From: Brumicola pallidula DSM 14239 = ACAM 615
Lineage (GTDB): Bacteria; Pseudomonadota; Gammaproteobacteria; Enterobacterales; Alteromonadaceae
Assembly (NCBI RefSeq): GCF_000428905.1
Contig: NZ_KE386815.1
Coordinates: 308,380-372,379 of the forward strand
Direction of reading: 5' to 3'
Length of the DNA: 64,000 nucleotides
Shown here: one piece after another, positions 49,325 through 58,169 of the stretch
Layout of the letters: the number at the start of each line of letters is the position of its first letter
Position numbering within the stretch: position 1 is the stretch's first letter
The notes under the pieces: model-generated
The model's input: only the letters and a program-made list of their open reading frames with translations
Told to the model about the DNA's origin: nothing
Database searches by the model: none
Position numbers and translations under genes: made by a program

Positions 49325-50218
49325 TTATTCGTAAAGCCCATGAGTATTACATATGACTTTCCCAATTTTTTGAGGATTGGGCGCAGTCACCAGTGCTGAC
49401 AATTTGTTCTGCAAGTAAGACCGGAATAACCCCGTATCCAGTGCGGTTTTCATTTCTGAACGGAGCTCTTGCCATGGAAATGGCTCAGCCTGATTTTTCA
49501 TAGGTAGTCTCTCAGTTAGCATAATGGCGTATAGATAGGAATAACCCTCAAGTTCAGTGCCTGATGTATCTGAATCAACTTCATGCTTATGCATAGTTAA
49601 GATACCTAGGCGTTCCTTGAGCTCATCTGAGCCTATTTCTTTCCAAACATAGAAGGGGTGCTCAAGTAAAAAAGTCTCTATTGAGTCAGTTAATGAATTA
49701 TAAAGTTCCAAATATCCTCCGCTAGGTAATTTATCATCAGCTTCCTTGAAGCCAATATTGACTTTATTAATCAGTGAGGTAATTTTATTTTTAATTTCTG
49801 CGCATGCATCCATGCAATCGTAGTGTTCATTTATTTTATATGCATCGTGATTAATTTTATTTGCTAAAAAGGCATCTCTAACTTTAGCATGAGAAGCATA
49901 AGGTTCGGTATTTTTGAGTTCACCGGCTTCAGTTAAATAAGCAGCGATTTCTGGCAGATTTTGATAAAGCTCAACCTGTTTTTCCATGTAGTCCACTTCA
50001 TTTTTTTCATAGCTTTCAATATACGATTGAAGTGCCGATGCAATGGCGGGTGTATAATATGGATAGCCATTATTTTGAGCAAATAAGGTAAATTGCACAA
50101 TGGACATATTCTCAGTTTGAATAGTTTCTACAGCCATACATTTCTCATACATCGTTGGCTCTTTAGCACAGCCGCCGATCAAAATAAGAGTGAGTAAAAC
50201 ATTAATTAGTGGTTTCAT
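49325..50218 (-). CDS. Hypothetical lipoprotein
   Basis: The signal peptide ends in lipobox LIGGC (Cys17) followed by Ala, so outer-membrane sorting is expected. The mature part is mostly helical and acidic (YEKCMAVETIQTENMSIVQF, YTPAIASALQSYIESYEKNE, YDCMDACAEIKNKITSLINK). Its C-terminus (QKIGKVICNTHGLYE) ends three bases before the IS, so the stop seems natural. I do not recognise a family; the length is 297. Confidence 0.65.
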   Translation of the reverse strand: MKPLINVLLTLILIGGCAKEPTMYEKCMAVETIQTENMSIVQFTLFAQNNGYPYYTPAIASALQSYIESYEKNEVDYMEKQVELYQNLPEIAAYLTEAGELKNTEPYASHAKVRDAFLANKINHDAYKINEHYDCMDACAEIKNKITSLINKVNIGFKEADDKLPSGGYLELYNSLTDSIETFLLEHPFYVWKEIGSDELKERLGILTMHKHEVDSDTSGTELEGYSYLYAIMLTERLPMKNQAEPFPWQELRSEMKTALDTGLFRSYLQNKLSALVTAPNPQKIGKVICNTHGLYE

Positions 50219-50428
50219 TCTTCAACTTCCTTGGCCAGTTTAAGTTGGCAACGAATGCTCTTTAGTCAGCGATATTCAACGCAATGGCTAAAAAACGTTC
50301 ACGACCAATATAACCATCATGATTCATTAATAACTGTAGCGCGTCAATCAACTTGACCGTCCACGTTAATTGTCGCTTAATAATAGCTCTGCTTACTTGC
50401 GCAGTAAGCGCCTATTCAACCCTCGCCC

Positions 50429-50923
50429 TTGAGATCACTGTTGGCTAGATATTCTAGTGAATTGAACAAGGGCATGGCCATTGTTTACCATGCCATATCC
50501 ACACACATTGTAAATCGAGCAGGGGTTTCAAATAAACAAGTAAATACTGGGGCGGTGACTCTTATTCAACGCTTTGGCAGCGCGTTGAATCTAAACATCC
50601 ACTTCCAAATGCTGTTTTTAGAAGGTGCTATTAACGAAAACTCATGGGGTGGTACCACTTTCACTCGCATCAAAGCGCAATCTCACGGCGATATGGTCGA
50701 ACTAGCGCACACCAATTGCCCGATATTTAGAAAAATTTGGTTTGGTGCAGCGCGACATGGAAAACAGTTATCTGAACCTGCCTGTAGATGATGAAGATAG
50801 TTTGCTCGCGTTGCAAGGGCCACCTGTGAGCTATCATATTGCACTGTGACCATCACAAGGGCAGAAGGTGTTTACTTTGCAAACCTTACCTGCGAGCACC
50901 GAGGGTGAATATGGACAGTTAGA
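50429..50923 (+). pseudogene. IS91-type transposase fragment
   Basis: The frame gives MAIVYHAISTHIVNRAGVSN and TGAVTLIQRFGSALNLNIHF, a match to the Y2/IS91 transposase (GAVTLIQRFGSALNLNVHFH). It continues after a frame change as YLNLPVDDEDSLLALQGPPV, then a TGA and GQKVFTLQTLPAS, also family sequence. Several stops and shifts mean it is dead. The remaining part is a short piece of the usual 400-residue protein. IS91 elements can carry neighbouring DNA by one-ended transposition. Confidence 0.75.
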
Positions 50924-51050
50924 CGAGATTAAGTTTATAGATTTTGTTCAAAAAGTTGCAAGTGATAAAGTTGTTGAACGAGCTATACTAAAATCGTCTC
51001 ACCACAGCGCACATGATGGCGTTAATACTGTTATATGGTCATCTAGCTAG
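50924..51050 (+). pseudogene. Unidentified coding fragment joined to the IS91 relic
   Basis: The frame that began in the IS91 relic continues as DEIKFIDFVQKVASDKVVER, then AILKSSHHSAHDGVNTVIWS and a stop. It lies where the transposase similarity ends. I do not recognise it; it may be the end of a host gene that was cut at the IS91 border. Confidence 0.3.
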
Positions 51051-51065
51051 ATATGGAGTCTCTAA

Positions 51066-51539
51066 ATGTTGAATCAAATTGAGCAATGGGTTGACCAAAC
51101 AAACGCAGAATATTAATAACAAAGAGTCTGTTGCTCTAAGTTTGTTAATGAGTTTGAAGGTTTTTATTCGCGAGAGTTCTTAAGTAATGCATATTTTGTG
51201 GTTGTAAATAAAATCCCACAGCCAAACTTTCCTGAACTGCGTAAAAGGGGTCTGGGGGATTTTATCGATATGGATGTTGACGGTATTACATACAAGAACA
51301 CTTACTATTTACTACCTCAAATTGCCTCAGGGTTGCGTTTACATTTTCATGAATTGGTTCATGTAGCTCAATGGGCTCAGTTAGGAGCCGTTGCGTTTAT
51401 TGAACGTTACATAAGTGAAATCCAAACCTTTGGTTATGAAAGCGCACCACTAGAAAAAATAGCATATGCACTTGATTCTTTTTTCTCGAATGGTGGTGAA
51501 AAATTTGATATCACTAGCTACATAGCACAAAAAATATAA
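51066..51539 (+). pseudogene. HExxH putative zinc peptidase-like gene, damaged N-terminal part
   Basis: An ATG at 51066 starts MLNQIEQWVDQTNAEY, followed by two TAA codons; the same frame then runs on to 51539. The main part is NKIPQPNFPELRKRGLGDFI, YLLPQIASGLRLHFHELVHV and AQWAQLGAVAFIERYISEIQ. HELVH is a zinc-peptidase-like HExxH motif. Shifting by one base around 51110-51140 would give YINNKESVAL and rejoin at SKFVNEFEG, so compensating indels are possible. A GTG at 51198 could still give a 113-residue protein. A degraded second copy is at 54358-54470. Confidence 0.6.
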
Positions 51540-51560
51540 CACGCTATCAATTATGATTTC

Positions 51561-52850
51561 TTAGTTCACTTGTATAAAACATCTATCGTGAATTTCCAAA
51601 TCGCTCCCAGACCAACGATATGCTGTTAAAGCCCCATTTTTTGCCACACTGTAATCTAAACATGCTACGTTACGCTTCAGCCTTTTTGGCTGCCCTTGAA
51701 ACCAATAATGGCCAAAAAATACAAGTTTCGAATTATCACTGTATTGAAAGTCACCTAAATCATCAATAGGAGCAACATCAATAGGCATGTCACTTTTGTT
51801 AGATTTGGGGACAATCGCCAACTCACGATACGAACGGTCCTCAGTTTGCCACCATTTAATGCGAATATCATGGCGTGGTTGGCCATAACTGTCTTTAAAC
51901 GAATAGCCAGCAGGTAACCTTAACTCGAGTCCTTTAAGTAAGGTTTCAACGGCTTCAAACTCCACTGAACCTTTTTCATTTGCCGCTATTAGAAAGGCGT
52001 CATCAAGGCGGTTACGACTATCGAGTTTACTTTGAATCGAGGCTATTGCTTTGTCATTCCAGCAAGCATGGATAACCCGAATACTAGATAATTCAAGAAA
52101 TAAAGGGAGGGTTTTGAACCAATCAATTGTCTCCTTTAGTTCTACGTCATTCGTAAACTCATCGAGAAATGCCTGATGTTGCTTTTTATGATTGTCACTA
52201 TGACTTCTTAAGGGCTCGCCAGTAGCAGGATGCAATGTATGATATGAGATAGCATTAAATTCATGATTGCCCATAACTGCCAGTGCAGCGCCATTTTCAA
52301 CCATTGGCTTTACGATATCAATCACCGCTTTTTGCCGGGGCCCTCTATCAATAAAGTCTCCTACAAAAATTGCCATGCGAAATGGATGCTTATAAAAACC
52401 TTCGTCGTTTACCTTATAGCCTAGCTTGTCTAATAATTCGATTAAGGCGCATGAATGTCCATGAATATCGCCGAAAATATCAAAGTTCCGAAAAGCCATT
52501 TCTTGTGCTAACGTTTTCTCTCGAGGCTCATAATCTTGTTTCTTAAAAGAAACTTCGTGGTTACATACTTCAAAATTGAAATTGACAAAGGTGAACTCAT
52601 CACCTTGTTTATATGTCAGTGACTTACTCTTGTCTTTGACTAATGGGGAATTTTTAACGTCCTCTGTTAATTCATTTTCACTAATGTGAGCAATATCCTT
52701 TGTTACAAATATAAGACTTTCGGCGTCGATGCCTCCCCACGCCCATTTCTGATATAGCACTTCATAGTCACCGAATTTAGCATCGGTTGAAAGAGTGATA
52801 CGAGTGCCTTTTTCCGTCTTAACATTGAAAAATTTATTTGTCATATTCAT
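51561..52850 (-). CDS. Calcineurin-like metallophosphoesterase
   Basis: The 429-residue protein has an N-terminal region of unknown type (1-125) and then a PPP-type phosphoesterase: FDIFGDIHGHSCALIELLDK, FVGDFIDRGPRQKAV, VMGNHEFNA, a VIHACW His and the terminal FFGHYW. These are the metal and catalytic motifs D-x-H, GD-xx-DRG, GNH-E and GH. Relatives include Ap4A hydrolases and the PrpE group. The C-terminal part after 300 has no known domain. It follows the next gene (52884-53552) in the same direction and is likely co-transcribed. Confidence 0.9.
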   Translation of the reverse strand: MNMTNKFFNVKTEKGTRITLSTDAKFGDYEVLYQKWAWGGIDAESLIFVTKDIAHISENELTEDVKNSPLVKDKSKSLTYKQGDEFTFVNFNFEVCNHEVSFKKQDYEPREKTLAQEMAFRNFDIFGDIHGHSCALIELLDKLGYKVNDEGFYKHPFRMAIFVGDFIDRGPRQKAVIDIVKPMVENGAALAVMGNHEFNAISYHTLHPATGEPLRSHSDNHKKQHQAFLDEFTNDVELKETIDWFKTLPLFLELSSIRVIHACWNDKAIASIQSKLDSRNRLDDAFLIAANEKGSVEFEAVETLLKGLELRLPAGYSFKDSYGQPRHDIRIKWWQTEDRSYRELAIVPKSNKSDMPIDVAPIDDLGDFQYSDNSKLVFFGHYWFQGQPKRLKRNVACLDYSVAKNGALTAYRWSGSDLEIHDRCFIQVN

Positions 52851-52883
52851 ACCTTTTTTTCTTAATAATTTAATTTGGGGAAT

Positions 52884-53552
52884 TTATTTGAAAAAACTTG
52901 AGGGTATTGATTTTCCGTTAACATTTAATGTAGAGACAGATTTTTGATACTGTCCCGCACGATTGATTAGATTGCCTCTGCGGTCAAACGTTAACGTATC
53001 TTTGTATTTTCGAAAATACCGAAAACCATTACCAAAACTCCAAGGGATTGGTTTATTGAATAATTCTGCTTTTTCTAAGGCTTCAACAAAGGATAAATAG
53101 TCATCGCCGCTATCTGTATAGTAACTAGTTCCTGAAAAATGGGCGTTTTGGTTTTGTATATAACAATCAAACACACAATTAATTTCATTCGTGAATTGCA
53201 ATGATTCTATGCCTTCAGGAATATCAACTTTTATAAAGAAAATAGCCGCAAATACAGGACTAGGTCTTCCACTTAAAATTACTTGAATAGAAGGAGTGAA
53301 GGCTTGTTGGGCAAGTTTTTCAATGTCGACCTCTACTTGTTCAATGGCAGCTTTGTAGTCCTTGCTTGGTATATCCAATGCCTGTTGTAACTTTGATCGG
53401 ATGTCATTTGACTCAGTTAACGTAGTTATGAAGTGATCAATCACTCGCAATCCTTTACTGATATTGGTGTAACCAATTATCGACGCTAACTGATGTTTAC
53501 TTAATTTTTTTGTAATGAGTTGTTGAGAAACCAGTGTTTGTAATACATTCAT
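52884..53552 (-). CDS. Hypothetical protein with possible N-terminal HTH
   Basis: The start is set at the ATG at 53552 because AGGA lies upstream at the right distance; a longer frame to 53615 is hydrophobic and less plausible. The first 40 residues (LVSQQLITKKLSKHQLASII) resemble a helix-turn-helix. A middle region with SIQVILSGRPSPVFAAIFFI and INCVFDCYIQNQNAHFSGTS looks like mixed beta strands, and the tail (NVNGKSIPSSFFK) is polar. No family is known to me. It precedes the phosphoesterase by 33 bp, and the two probably act together. Confidence 0.6.
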   Translation of the reverse strand: MNVLQTLVSQQLITKKLSKHQLASIIGYTNISKGLRVIDHFITTLTESNDIRSKLQQALDIPSKDYKAAIEQVEVDIEKLAQQAFTPSIQVILSGRPSPVFAAIFFIKVDIPEGIESLQFTNEINCVFDCYIQNQNAHFSGTSYYTDSGDDYLSFVEALEKAELFNKPIPWSFGNGFRYFRKYKDTLTFDRRGNLINRAGQYQKSVSTLNVNGKSIPSSFFK

Positions 53553-53615
53553 TATTATGTTCCTGCCCCAAGGGAAACACACGAAGATTGCTGTGTGGAG
53601 CAAAACAGACATCAA

Positions 53616-54124
53616 CGCTTTAGCAGATACTTATGTTTCGCCCTGCAAGTTGTTACTTAATCCGGCGAATGTCTTTATGACCCAAGCATAATACCATAAA
53701 GTAACTATTAGTCAATGATGTCATCATATTGGTGACACCTTAAATCTCAATTATGTTTTTATTGGCTTACACATACGGCCTGAAATAATGAAGGGAAATG
53801 ACCTTCTTTAGATCCATAGTTAAGACGCTAGCTGCTCCTCAATAAGTATGCTCATTGAGTTAGCTGATATTCTAAAATTCACAAGACAATGCATAATGAC
53901 CTCAACACCATCCGAGCATATTAATACCATCAACATCAAATAAATACCCAAGTGATGCTCGTTATATCGGATCTTTAGGTTGCGTGTTGTGCGCAGGTAA
54001 CGGTGAAACATCCTCTCACTTAAAACCTGACTGTGCTGACACGTTATTACATAGATTGCAATTGCTGATGTATTGTAATTGCGTTCTAATTATTGCTTAC
54101 AAGGATTTTGACTGGGGGTTATAA
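53616..54124. other. Non-coding or degraded region, about 510 bp
   Basis: No real gene is seen. A plus-strand segment reads GSLGCVLCAGNGETSSH near 53966-54016 but has stops around it. The minus-strand 63-codon frame at 53820-54011 has no start signal. Confidence 0.4.
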
Positions 54125-54355
54125 ATGTCGAAAAAGAAAAAGACGCAGCATCAAAATTTTAAATACCATGTGGCACTTTTAGATTCTTATGATTTCGAAT
54201 CGACTTCAGATAAGGTTAGTGATGTATTTGACACTGAACAGGAAGCGATAGATGCTGCTAAAGCTTACGCGATGGAAAATAGTATTGAAGTAAACAGAAA
54301 GTCCTTTTTAAAAATTTTAATTGTGAACTCTGATGGGAATTCATATCAACTCTAA
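54125..54355 (+). CDS. Small hypothetical protein
   Basis: A 76-residue protein with a GGGGG ribosome binding site 6-7 nt upstream. It has a basic start (SKKKKTQHQNFKYHVALLDS), then an acidic segment (DVFDTEQEAIDAAKAYAMEN) and a strand-like end (FLKILIVNSDGNSYQL). It could be a compact alpha/beta cytosolic protein. Not recognised. Confidence 0.6.
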   Translation: MSKKKKTQHQNFKYHVALLDSYDFESTSDKVSDVFDTEQEAIDAAKAYAMENSIEVNRKSFLKILIVNSDGNSYQL

Positions 54356-54357
54356 AG

Positions 54358-54470
54358 TCAAACCTTCTTGAACTTCGTCAAAAAGATTGGGGATTTTATT
54401 GATTAGGATTTCGATGGTAGTGTGCAATTCAGTGCTCGTTTCTTTTATTGAGCGTTACATAAAGAAAAAG
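54358..54470 (+). pseudogene. Degraded second copy of the HExxH gene
   Basis: The segment 54358-54421 aligns with 51225-51290 (both carry the pattern TGAACT-CGT-AAAAG-GGGGATTTTAT-GAT), and 54430-54470 aligns with 51378-51420 (TTTATTGA-CGTTACATAA). The intervening 90 bp of the parent, including the HELVH motif, are deleted, and stops interrupt the frame. Confidence 0.6.
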
Positions 54471-54735
54471 ATTGAGATACATAACCATATGGGACAGAAA
54501 TATAACAAGCCGTTAATAAAAAAAATATGCACACCTGAGCAAAAAGCTGGTTCGGATTAATTTCATCTCTTGCGCGTCCTAATAGCTTACCTAAGTTAAA
54601 CCCAAACAAATATAGGATTTGTACCATTGTATATTTAGGTGATAACGAATCTGGTAAGAGTATTACTAAAGGTGTGAATAGCATCGCAATAATAGCGATA
54701 ATGTAAGCTTGCTTATCGGAGACCATTGCTTTCAC
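54445..54735 (-). CDS. Small membrane protein, possible
   Basis: A GTG at 54733-54735 or an ATG at codon 4 starts a 96-residue protein with three hydrophobic segments (AYIIAIIAMLFTPLVILL, YTMVQILYLFGFNLGKLLG, LFAQVCIFFLLTACYISV). The last ten residues lie in the degraded HExxH copy, so the C-terminus may be altered. No family is recognised. Confidence 0.4.
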   Translation of the reverse strand: MKAMVSDKQAYIIAIIAMLFTPLVILLPDSLSPKYTMVQILYLFGFNLGKLLGRARDEINPNQLFAQVCIFFLLTACYISVPYGYVSQSFSLCNAQ

Positions 54736-55075
54736 GTAAAATGTTATTAAACCACTGAATTAAAAAACAATAGAAAATAAAAAATAAAAAATAAATGGAA
54801 AATAAACGTATCTAAGATGAAGCTCAAAGCATTGTTATGTTGCATTTTTCAATTATTATCATATAAATAGACAGATTTTTTTGGATTTGAATGACAGCTA
54901 TTGGCTGCCTATCACCTCTACCTTTAATTTCACTTCATCAACAAAAGATATTGATGAGGGAGGCGACTGGGTCTTGCGAGCGATCAACGGACATTGCCGT
55001 CGTTAGCTTTTTTTGCTTACAGCCCCTATCAACCGGATTGTAGGCATTAGCACTCTAAATTACGATGAAAGCATG
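54736..55075. other. Intergenic, 340 bp, AT-rich, no gene seen
   Basis: Contains runs of AAAAATAAA around 54765-54800 and no open frame of note. The right part holds the 3' side of the following minus-strand ORF. Confidence 0.4.
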
Positions 55076-55336
55076 TCATGAGGGCAGCGCCTGAAACGTG
55101 TCTTCAATATCGATATTGTCTAATGTGAAAAATGCCAAAAGCATGATTTGACAATAATAGCCTGTATTACAGACACCGTGTTTATTCAAAAATACTAACG
55201 CACTTAGGCAAAACATATCCAAGATCAGAATAAGTAACGCGAGTACCGTTGCCACGAATCCCTCTGCGAAAAGAATAATAAAGACTTTATTGTCTAACGC
55301 GACTTCGATTTTGGGGCATAGACAAACACTACACAA
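55076..55336 (-). CDS. Possible small membrane protein
   Basis: An 86-codon frame with one strongly hydrophobic stretch (GFVATVLALLILILDMFCLS, about residues 31-50). It begins MCSVCLCPKIEVALDNKVFI and ends DIEDTFQALPS. It has no clear ribosome binding site and no family, so it may be spurious. Confidence 0.3.
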   Translation of the reverse strand: MCSVCLCPKIEVALDNKVFIILFAEGFVATVLALLILILDMFCLSALVFLNKHGVCNTGYYCQIMLLAFFTLDNIDIEDTFQALPS

Positions 55337-55903
55337 TACTAAGAAATAGACAATATCGCCGTATTAGCGTTTGCGAGCGACCCCCAAGGTTTCTGCACTA
55401 AAGGACTAACAACATAAGAATTAACACTCATAATTTTCTCAAAACCACCTTTAGAGACAGCTGTGACGACGGGAAGTGTATAGTGTTAACTCGTCATATC
55501 CTCTACTTACTTCAATCGTAAGTAAAAGTCAGTTAGAGACCTTTTCTTTGGTGGAATTATTTTTCAGACTCGTGATTATTCGTTTTTCCAAATCTAGTTT
55601 GTTTTTTCCAATCTATTTCGGCCATATACTAGAACTCCTGCCCTGCTGCTAATAATAGCGTTTAGTTTCACTTGTAAACTCTTCTGGCGACACTAAGCAC
55701 AATAAGCACAATAAGCAATGTTGCAGTGCTTCAGATTCATATATTAATGTTATAAATTTATGGATTTCCAAACCCGGATTTGACTGAAGCACAGACATGC
55801 ACTTTGCAGGCAAGAATTAATATTTATATATTTAATATGAATATTGCATTATTCATATTATAGTGTATATTTGAATACTTTATAAATTCAAATAGAGGCC
55901 TTT
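55337..55903. other. Intergenic, about 570 bp, upstream of the five-gene operon
   Basis: No gene is seen. It carries a small direct repeat AAGCACAAT near 55694-55715 and, in the last 70 bp, two inverted repeats that look like the operator of the following operon. Confidence 0.5.
55834..55893 (+). promoter_or_regulatory. Two inverted repeats in front of the five-gene operon
   Basis: AATATGAAT (55834-55842) pairs with ATTCATATT (55851-55859) at an 8-nt gap. ATTTGAAT (55869-55876) pairs with ATTCAAAT (55886-55893) at a 9-nt gap. Both have a TGAAT core. Two matching palindromes 20 bp before an operon with a ribbon-helix-helix-like protein are what an autoregulated toxin-antitoxin-type operator looks like. 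Confidence 0.6.
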
Positions 55904-56170
55904 ATGAGTAAAACTCGACACATCCAAAAACGTATGTCCCAGCGAGGCATTACTGAAAACATGTTAAAGATAGTAAAACAGTTTGGCATAAAACAAGGAG
56001 AGCGAATAATTTTAAATAAAAAAGCTATACAGAAGGCGTTGAAAGAGCTTGAAGCTCTTAACCAGTCACTTCAGTCGCTTCATGTGAAAGGAGGCGCTGT
56101 TTTGGTAGAAGATAGAAATACACAGATAACCTGCTTTGATTTAGATTCTTATAAAAGAGGCCAGAAATGA
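55904..56170 (+). CDS. DUF4258-like protein
   Basis: The 88-residue product begins RHIQKRMSQRGITENMLKIV (residues 5-24), the R-x-x-QRM-x-RG motif of DUF4258 proteins, and ends GGAVLVEDRNTQITCFDLDS, the matching strands. DUF4258 proteins are related in fold to RelE-type nucleases and often sit in toxin-antitoxin-like loci. The middle (KKAIQKALKELEALNQSLQS) is a long helix, longer than usual. It is the first gene of an operon, overlapping the next by 4 bp. Confidence 0.7.
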   Translation: MSKTRHIQKRMSQRGITENMLKIVKQFGIKQGERIILNKKAIQKALKELEALNQSLQSLHVKGGAVLVEDRNTQITCFDLDSYKRGQK

Positions 56171-56631
56171 GTGAATGTCAAAATCTGAGTGACCCTGAAA
56201 ATAGGAAAAACTGGATAAAGGAAAATGGTGATTGTGATGAAATGCATGCTTTTTTTGCACCAAACATAAAGCCGAACAACAAAGTTAAAAAGCCAAAACC
56301 GATTACTTTCAATATGGATTTTTCAAATTCTGACCTAATCCTTGTGGATATTATTGCAGCTAAACAATCGTGCTCTAGAAATGCAGTTTTAAGCAAATTC
56401 ATCGAATTAGAACTTACAGAGACATACTATTCTCTTGACAAAGAAAGCCAGTGCGATATCTCACTTCATGTAGATGAACAGTTGAGTGAGTCAGGTGTTG
56501 AGCATGACTATCAGGAAATGACGTGGCTAGTAGCCCACCTATGTTTTTACAGGGAACATCTAGTAGAACCAAGTTGGATTAGAGAGGGTTCACCGTGGAA
56601 GAAAGCATTTGAGGAGGTAAACAAAAAATGA
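56167..56631 (+). CDS. Unknown protein with probable ribbon-helix-helix segment
   Basis: The 154-residue protein has an N-terminal acidic part with Cys4 and Cys23. Residues 43-76 (KPITFNMDFSNSDLILVDII, then AAKQSCSRNAVLSKFIELEL) have the strand-helix-helix pattern of CopG/Arc repressors. The C-terminal half is acidic with WLVAHLCFYREHLVEPSWIR near the end. It overlaps both neighbours by 4 bp. This may be the antitoxin or repressor of the operon. Family assignment is by pattern only. Confidence 0.6.
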   Translation: MSECQNLSDPENRKNWIKENGDCDEMHAFFAPNIKPNNKVKKPKPITFNMDFSNSDLILVDIIAAKQSCSRNAVLSKFIELELTETYYSLDKESQCDISLHVDEQLSESGVEHDYQEMTWLVAHLCFYREHLVEPSWIREGSPWKKAFEEVNKK

Positions 56632-56990
56632 ATATCAGCAATGTCATTCAGAAAACATTAGACAGTTTCGACGACGCAGGAAAGCCAAAGATTTCGACAG
56701 TATCCGTTCGTTTACAACCCAAATATGGTCATCTTCTTAATGCTTTCAAAATTGGCGATTTCCAACCGAAGCACGCTTTTAAAGCGGCTCTGTCTAAACG
56801 CCTCTTTGAGTATGTGTTAACACTAACCAATGATGAAATAAAACAGCTAACAGATGAGGCAATTGACAAATTAAATCATCGGGAAATAACAAAAACAGAC
56901 GCGCTGCAATTGCTTAACGATTGCTCACTTTGTGACACTCCAACACTTGAACTGTTATTTCTTACTGATAATCCAAAGGTAAATAAATGA
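56628..56990 (+). CDS. Unknown protein, second probable DNA-binding partner
   Basis: A 120-residue protein starting MNISNVIQKTLDSFDDAGKP, then KISTVSVRLQPKYGHLLNAF (a strand and helix like a ribbon-helix-helix start) and HAFKAALSKRLFEYVLTLTN. The C-terminus is helical (DEIKQLTDEAIDKLNHREIT, then TPTLELLFLTD). It is basic at the start and acidic later. No family is recognised. Overlaps of 4 bp on both sides. Confidence 0.6.
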   Translation: MNISNVIQKTLDSFDDAGKPKISTVSVRLQPKYGHLLNAFKIGDFQPKHAFKAALSKRLFEYVLTLTNDEIKQLTDEAIDKLNHREITKTDALQLLNDCSLCDTPTLELLFLTDNPKVNK

Positions 56991-57244
56991 AAAAAGCTCC
57001 AATACGCAGAATTGCTTTCGTAAAGCTAACCGAAAATGGCACGTCATATCCAATGAGATGTGACCGATTAGACATTTTAAGCGATGACAGGGTCCACGTT
57101 ATCTGTCGCTTTAGAAACCAGCGCGAAGTATGTGACGATGGCATCGTTACTAGCATTACATATCAACGGTGGAGCTGCCGAAGTGAAGTTGAGATGCTAG
57201 CTAGCGAAGCATCTTATGAACTACTTGACCGTGACTTTTTATGA
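56987..57244 (+). CDS. Unknown small protein
   Basis: An 85-residue, mostly beta protein: APIRRIAFVKLTENGTSYPM, then DILSDDRVHVICRFRNQREV and VTSITYQRWSCRSEVEMLAS. The alternation of hydrophobic and charged residues suggests a small barrel such as an SH3- or OB-like fold. It overlaps the previous gene by 4 bp and is followed by a 64-bp gap. Confidence 0.55.
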   Translation: MKKAPIRRIAFVKLTENGTSYPMRCDRLDILSDDRVHVICRFRNQREVCDDGIVTSITYQRWSCRSEVEMLASEASYELLDRDFL

Positions 57245-57308
57245 TCCATATTTGCTAAAAAATTTAGTCCTCTGGCTTTATAAACTTTAATTTACTCAAG
57301 GATAGACA

Positions 57309-58169
57309 GTGTTTGGCATATTCAAAAAGAAAGAAAAAAATTTAGTAAAACTCGCAATACAAAGAGATGGACTGGAAGCTGCGTCATTAGGCTTCGCAAA
57401 GCAAATCATTACTAGGATATCTGACACAGAAGTTGCATACCAGTTTGTATTAGAGGAGCTTGATGCCGCCCGACAAGGAAATGAATCAGCTATTGCTTTT
57501 GTTAATCAAAGCGGCATTGAAGAAAGTGAGTACATTGGTGCTATGTCTCGAAGTTTTGAAGCAGTTGATGGCGCGGATGGCCCGCAACAAATGATGTTGA
57601 TGATCTGTATGCATCTTCAAGATGATACCGACTCAATGGTGAAATTGCGCACAAAAATTGCTGACCATATCATGCAGTCCTTCGGCTTTGGTCGATTCTC
57701 AAAAGCGGATAAACCCGGCGCACAATTTGTACTTAAAACATCTGTTCAAAAAGTTGACCAATCTGAATATGGACAGTTCGTTCAAATAAATAATGACTTA
57801 GGAAAATTTGTTGAAGATAAGCCTGAGTTACCTCCAGAGGTGATGATGGCATACGGTTACGCGAGGCGTTTTGCTGTTGCAGGAATGTTTGCTCAGGGCG
57901 TAGTAGATTCAGGTTTGGTAAACCACGTAAAATTAATATTTAAATCTCTTCAGCAATCGACGGGGCTGACGAAGGAATTTCAAAATAATGCTGCGCAAGA
58001 ATCGTTAGATTTGATTAATAGCTACTTTGATGGAATTGAACTAAATCTCATGGATTTGGGCAAACTTTGCCATTCAGTGGAAAGCGGTACATTAAACCCT
58101 GACACCACAGACTATGTTCCTTCACCAACAGATATCATGCAGAAACTTAAATACGGAAAGTCGCAATAA
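57309..58169 (+). CDS. Unknown 286-residue protein ending the operon
   Basis: It starts MFGIFKKKEKNLVKLAIQRD with a GTG codon (GTG TTT GGC), preceded by AAGGATAGAC. The N-terminal half is helical (LGFAKQIITRISDTEVAYQF, then LDAARQGNESAIAFVNQSGI) and a hydrophobic Met-rich segment follows (GPQQMMLMICMHLQDDTDSM). Later EVMMAYGYARRFAVAGMFAQ and LMDLGKLCHSVESGTLN. No domain is recognised, and there is no signal peptide or membrane helix. It is 64 bp from gene four, so it may belong to the operon or have its own promoter. Confidence 0.6.
   Translation: MFGIFKKKEKNLVKLAIQRDGLEAASLGFAKQIITRISDTEVAYQFVLEELDAARQGNESAIAFVNQSGIEESEYIGAMSRSFEAVDGADGPQQMMLMICMHLQDDTDSMVKLRTKIADHIMQSFGFGRFSKADKPGAQFVLKTSVQKVDQSEYGQFVQINNDLGKFVEDKPELPPEVMMAYGYARRFAVAGMFAQGVVDSGLVNHVKLIFKSLQQSTGLTKEFQNNAAQESLDLINSYFDGIELNLMDLGKLCHSVESGTLNPDTTDYVPSPTDIMQKLKYGKSQ

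Noticed and set aside
53820..54011. 63-codon minus ORF and plus-strand Cys-rich peptide in the same place
   Set aside because: Neither has a start signal or family match, and the plus-strand frame is flanked by stops.
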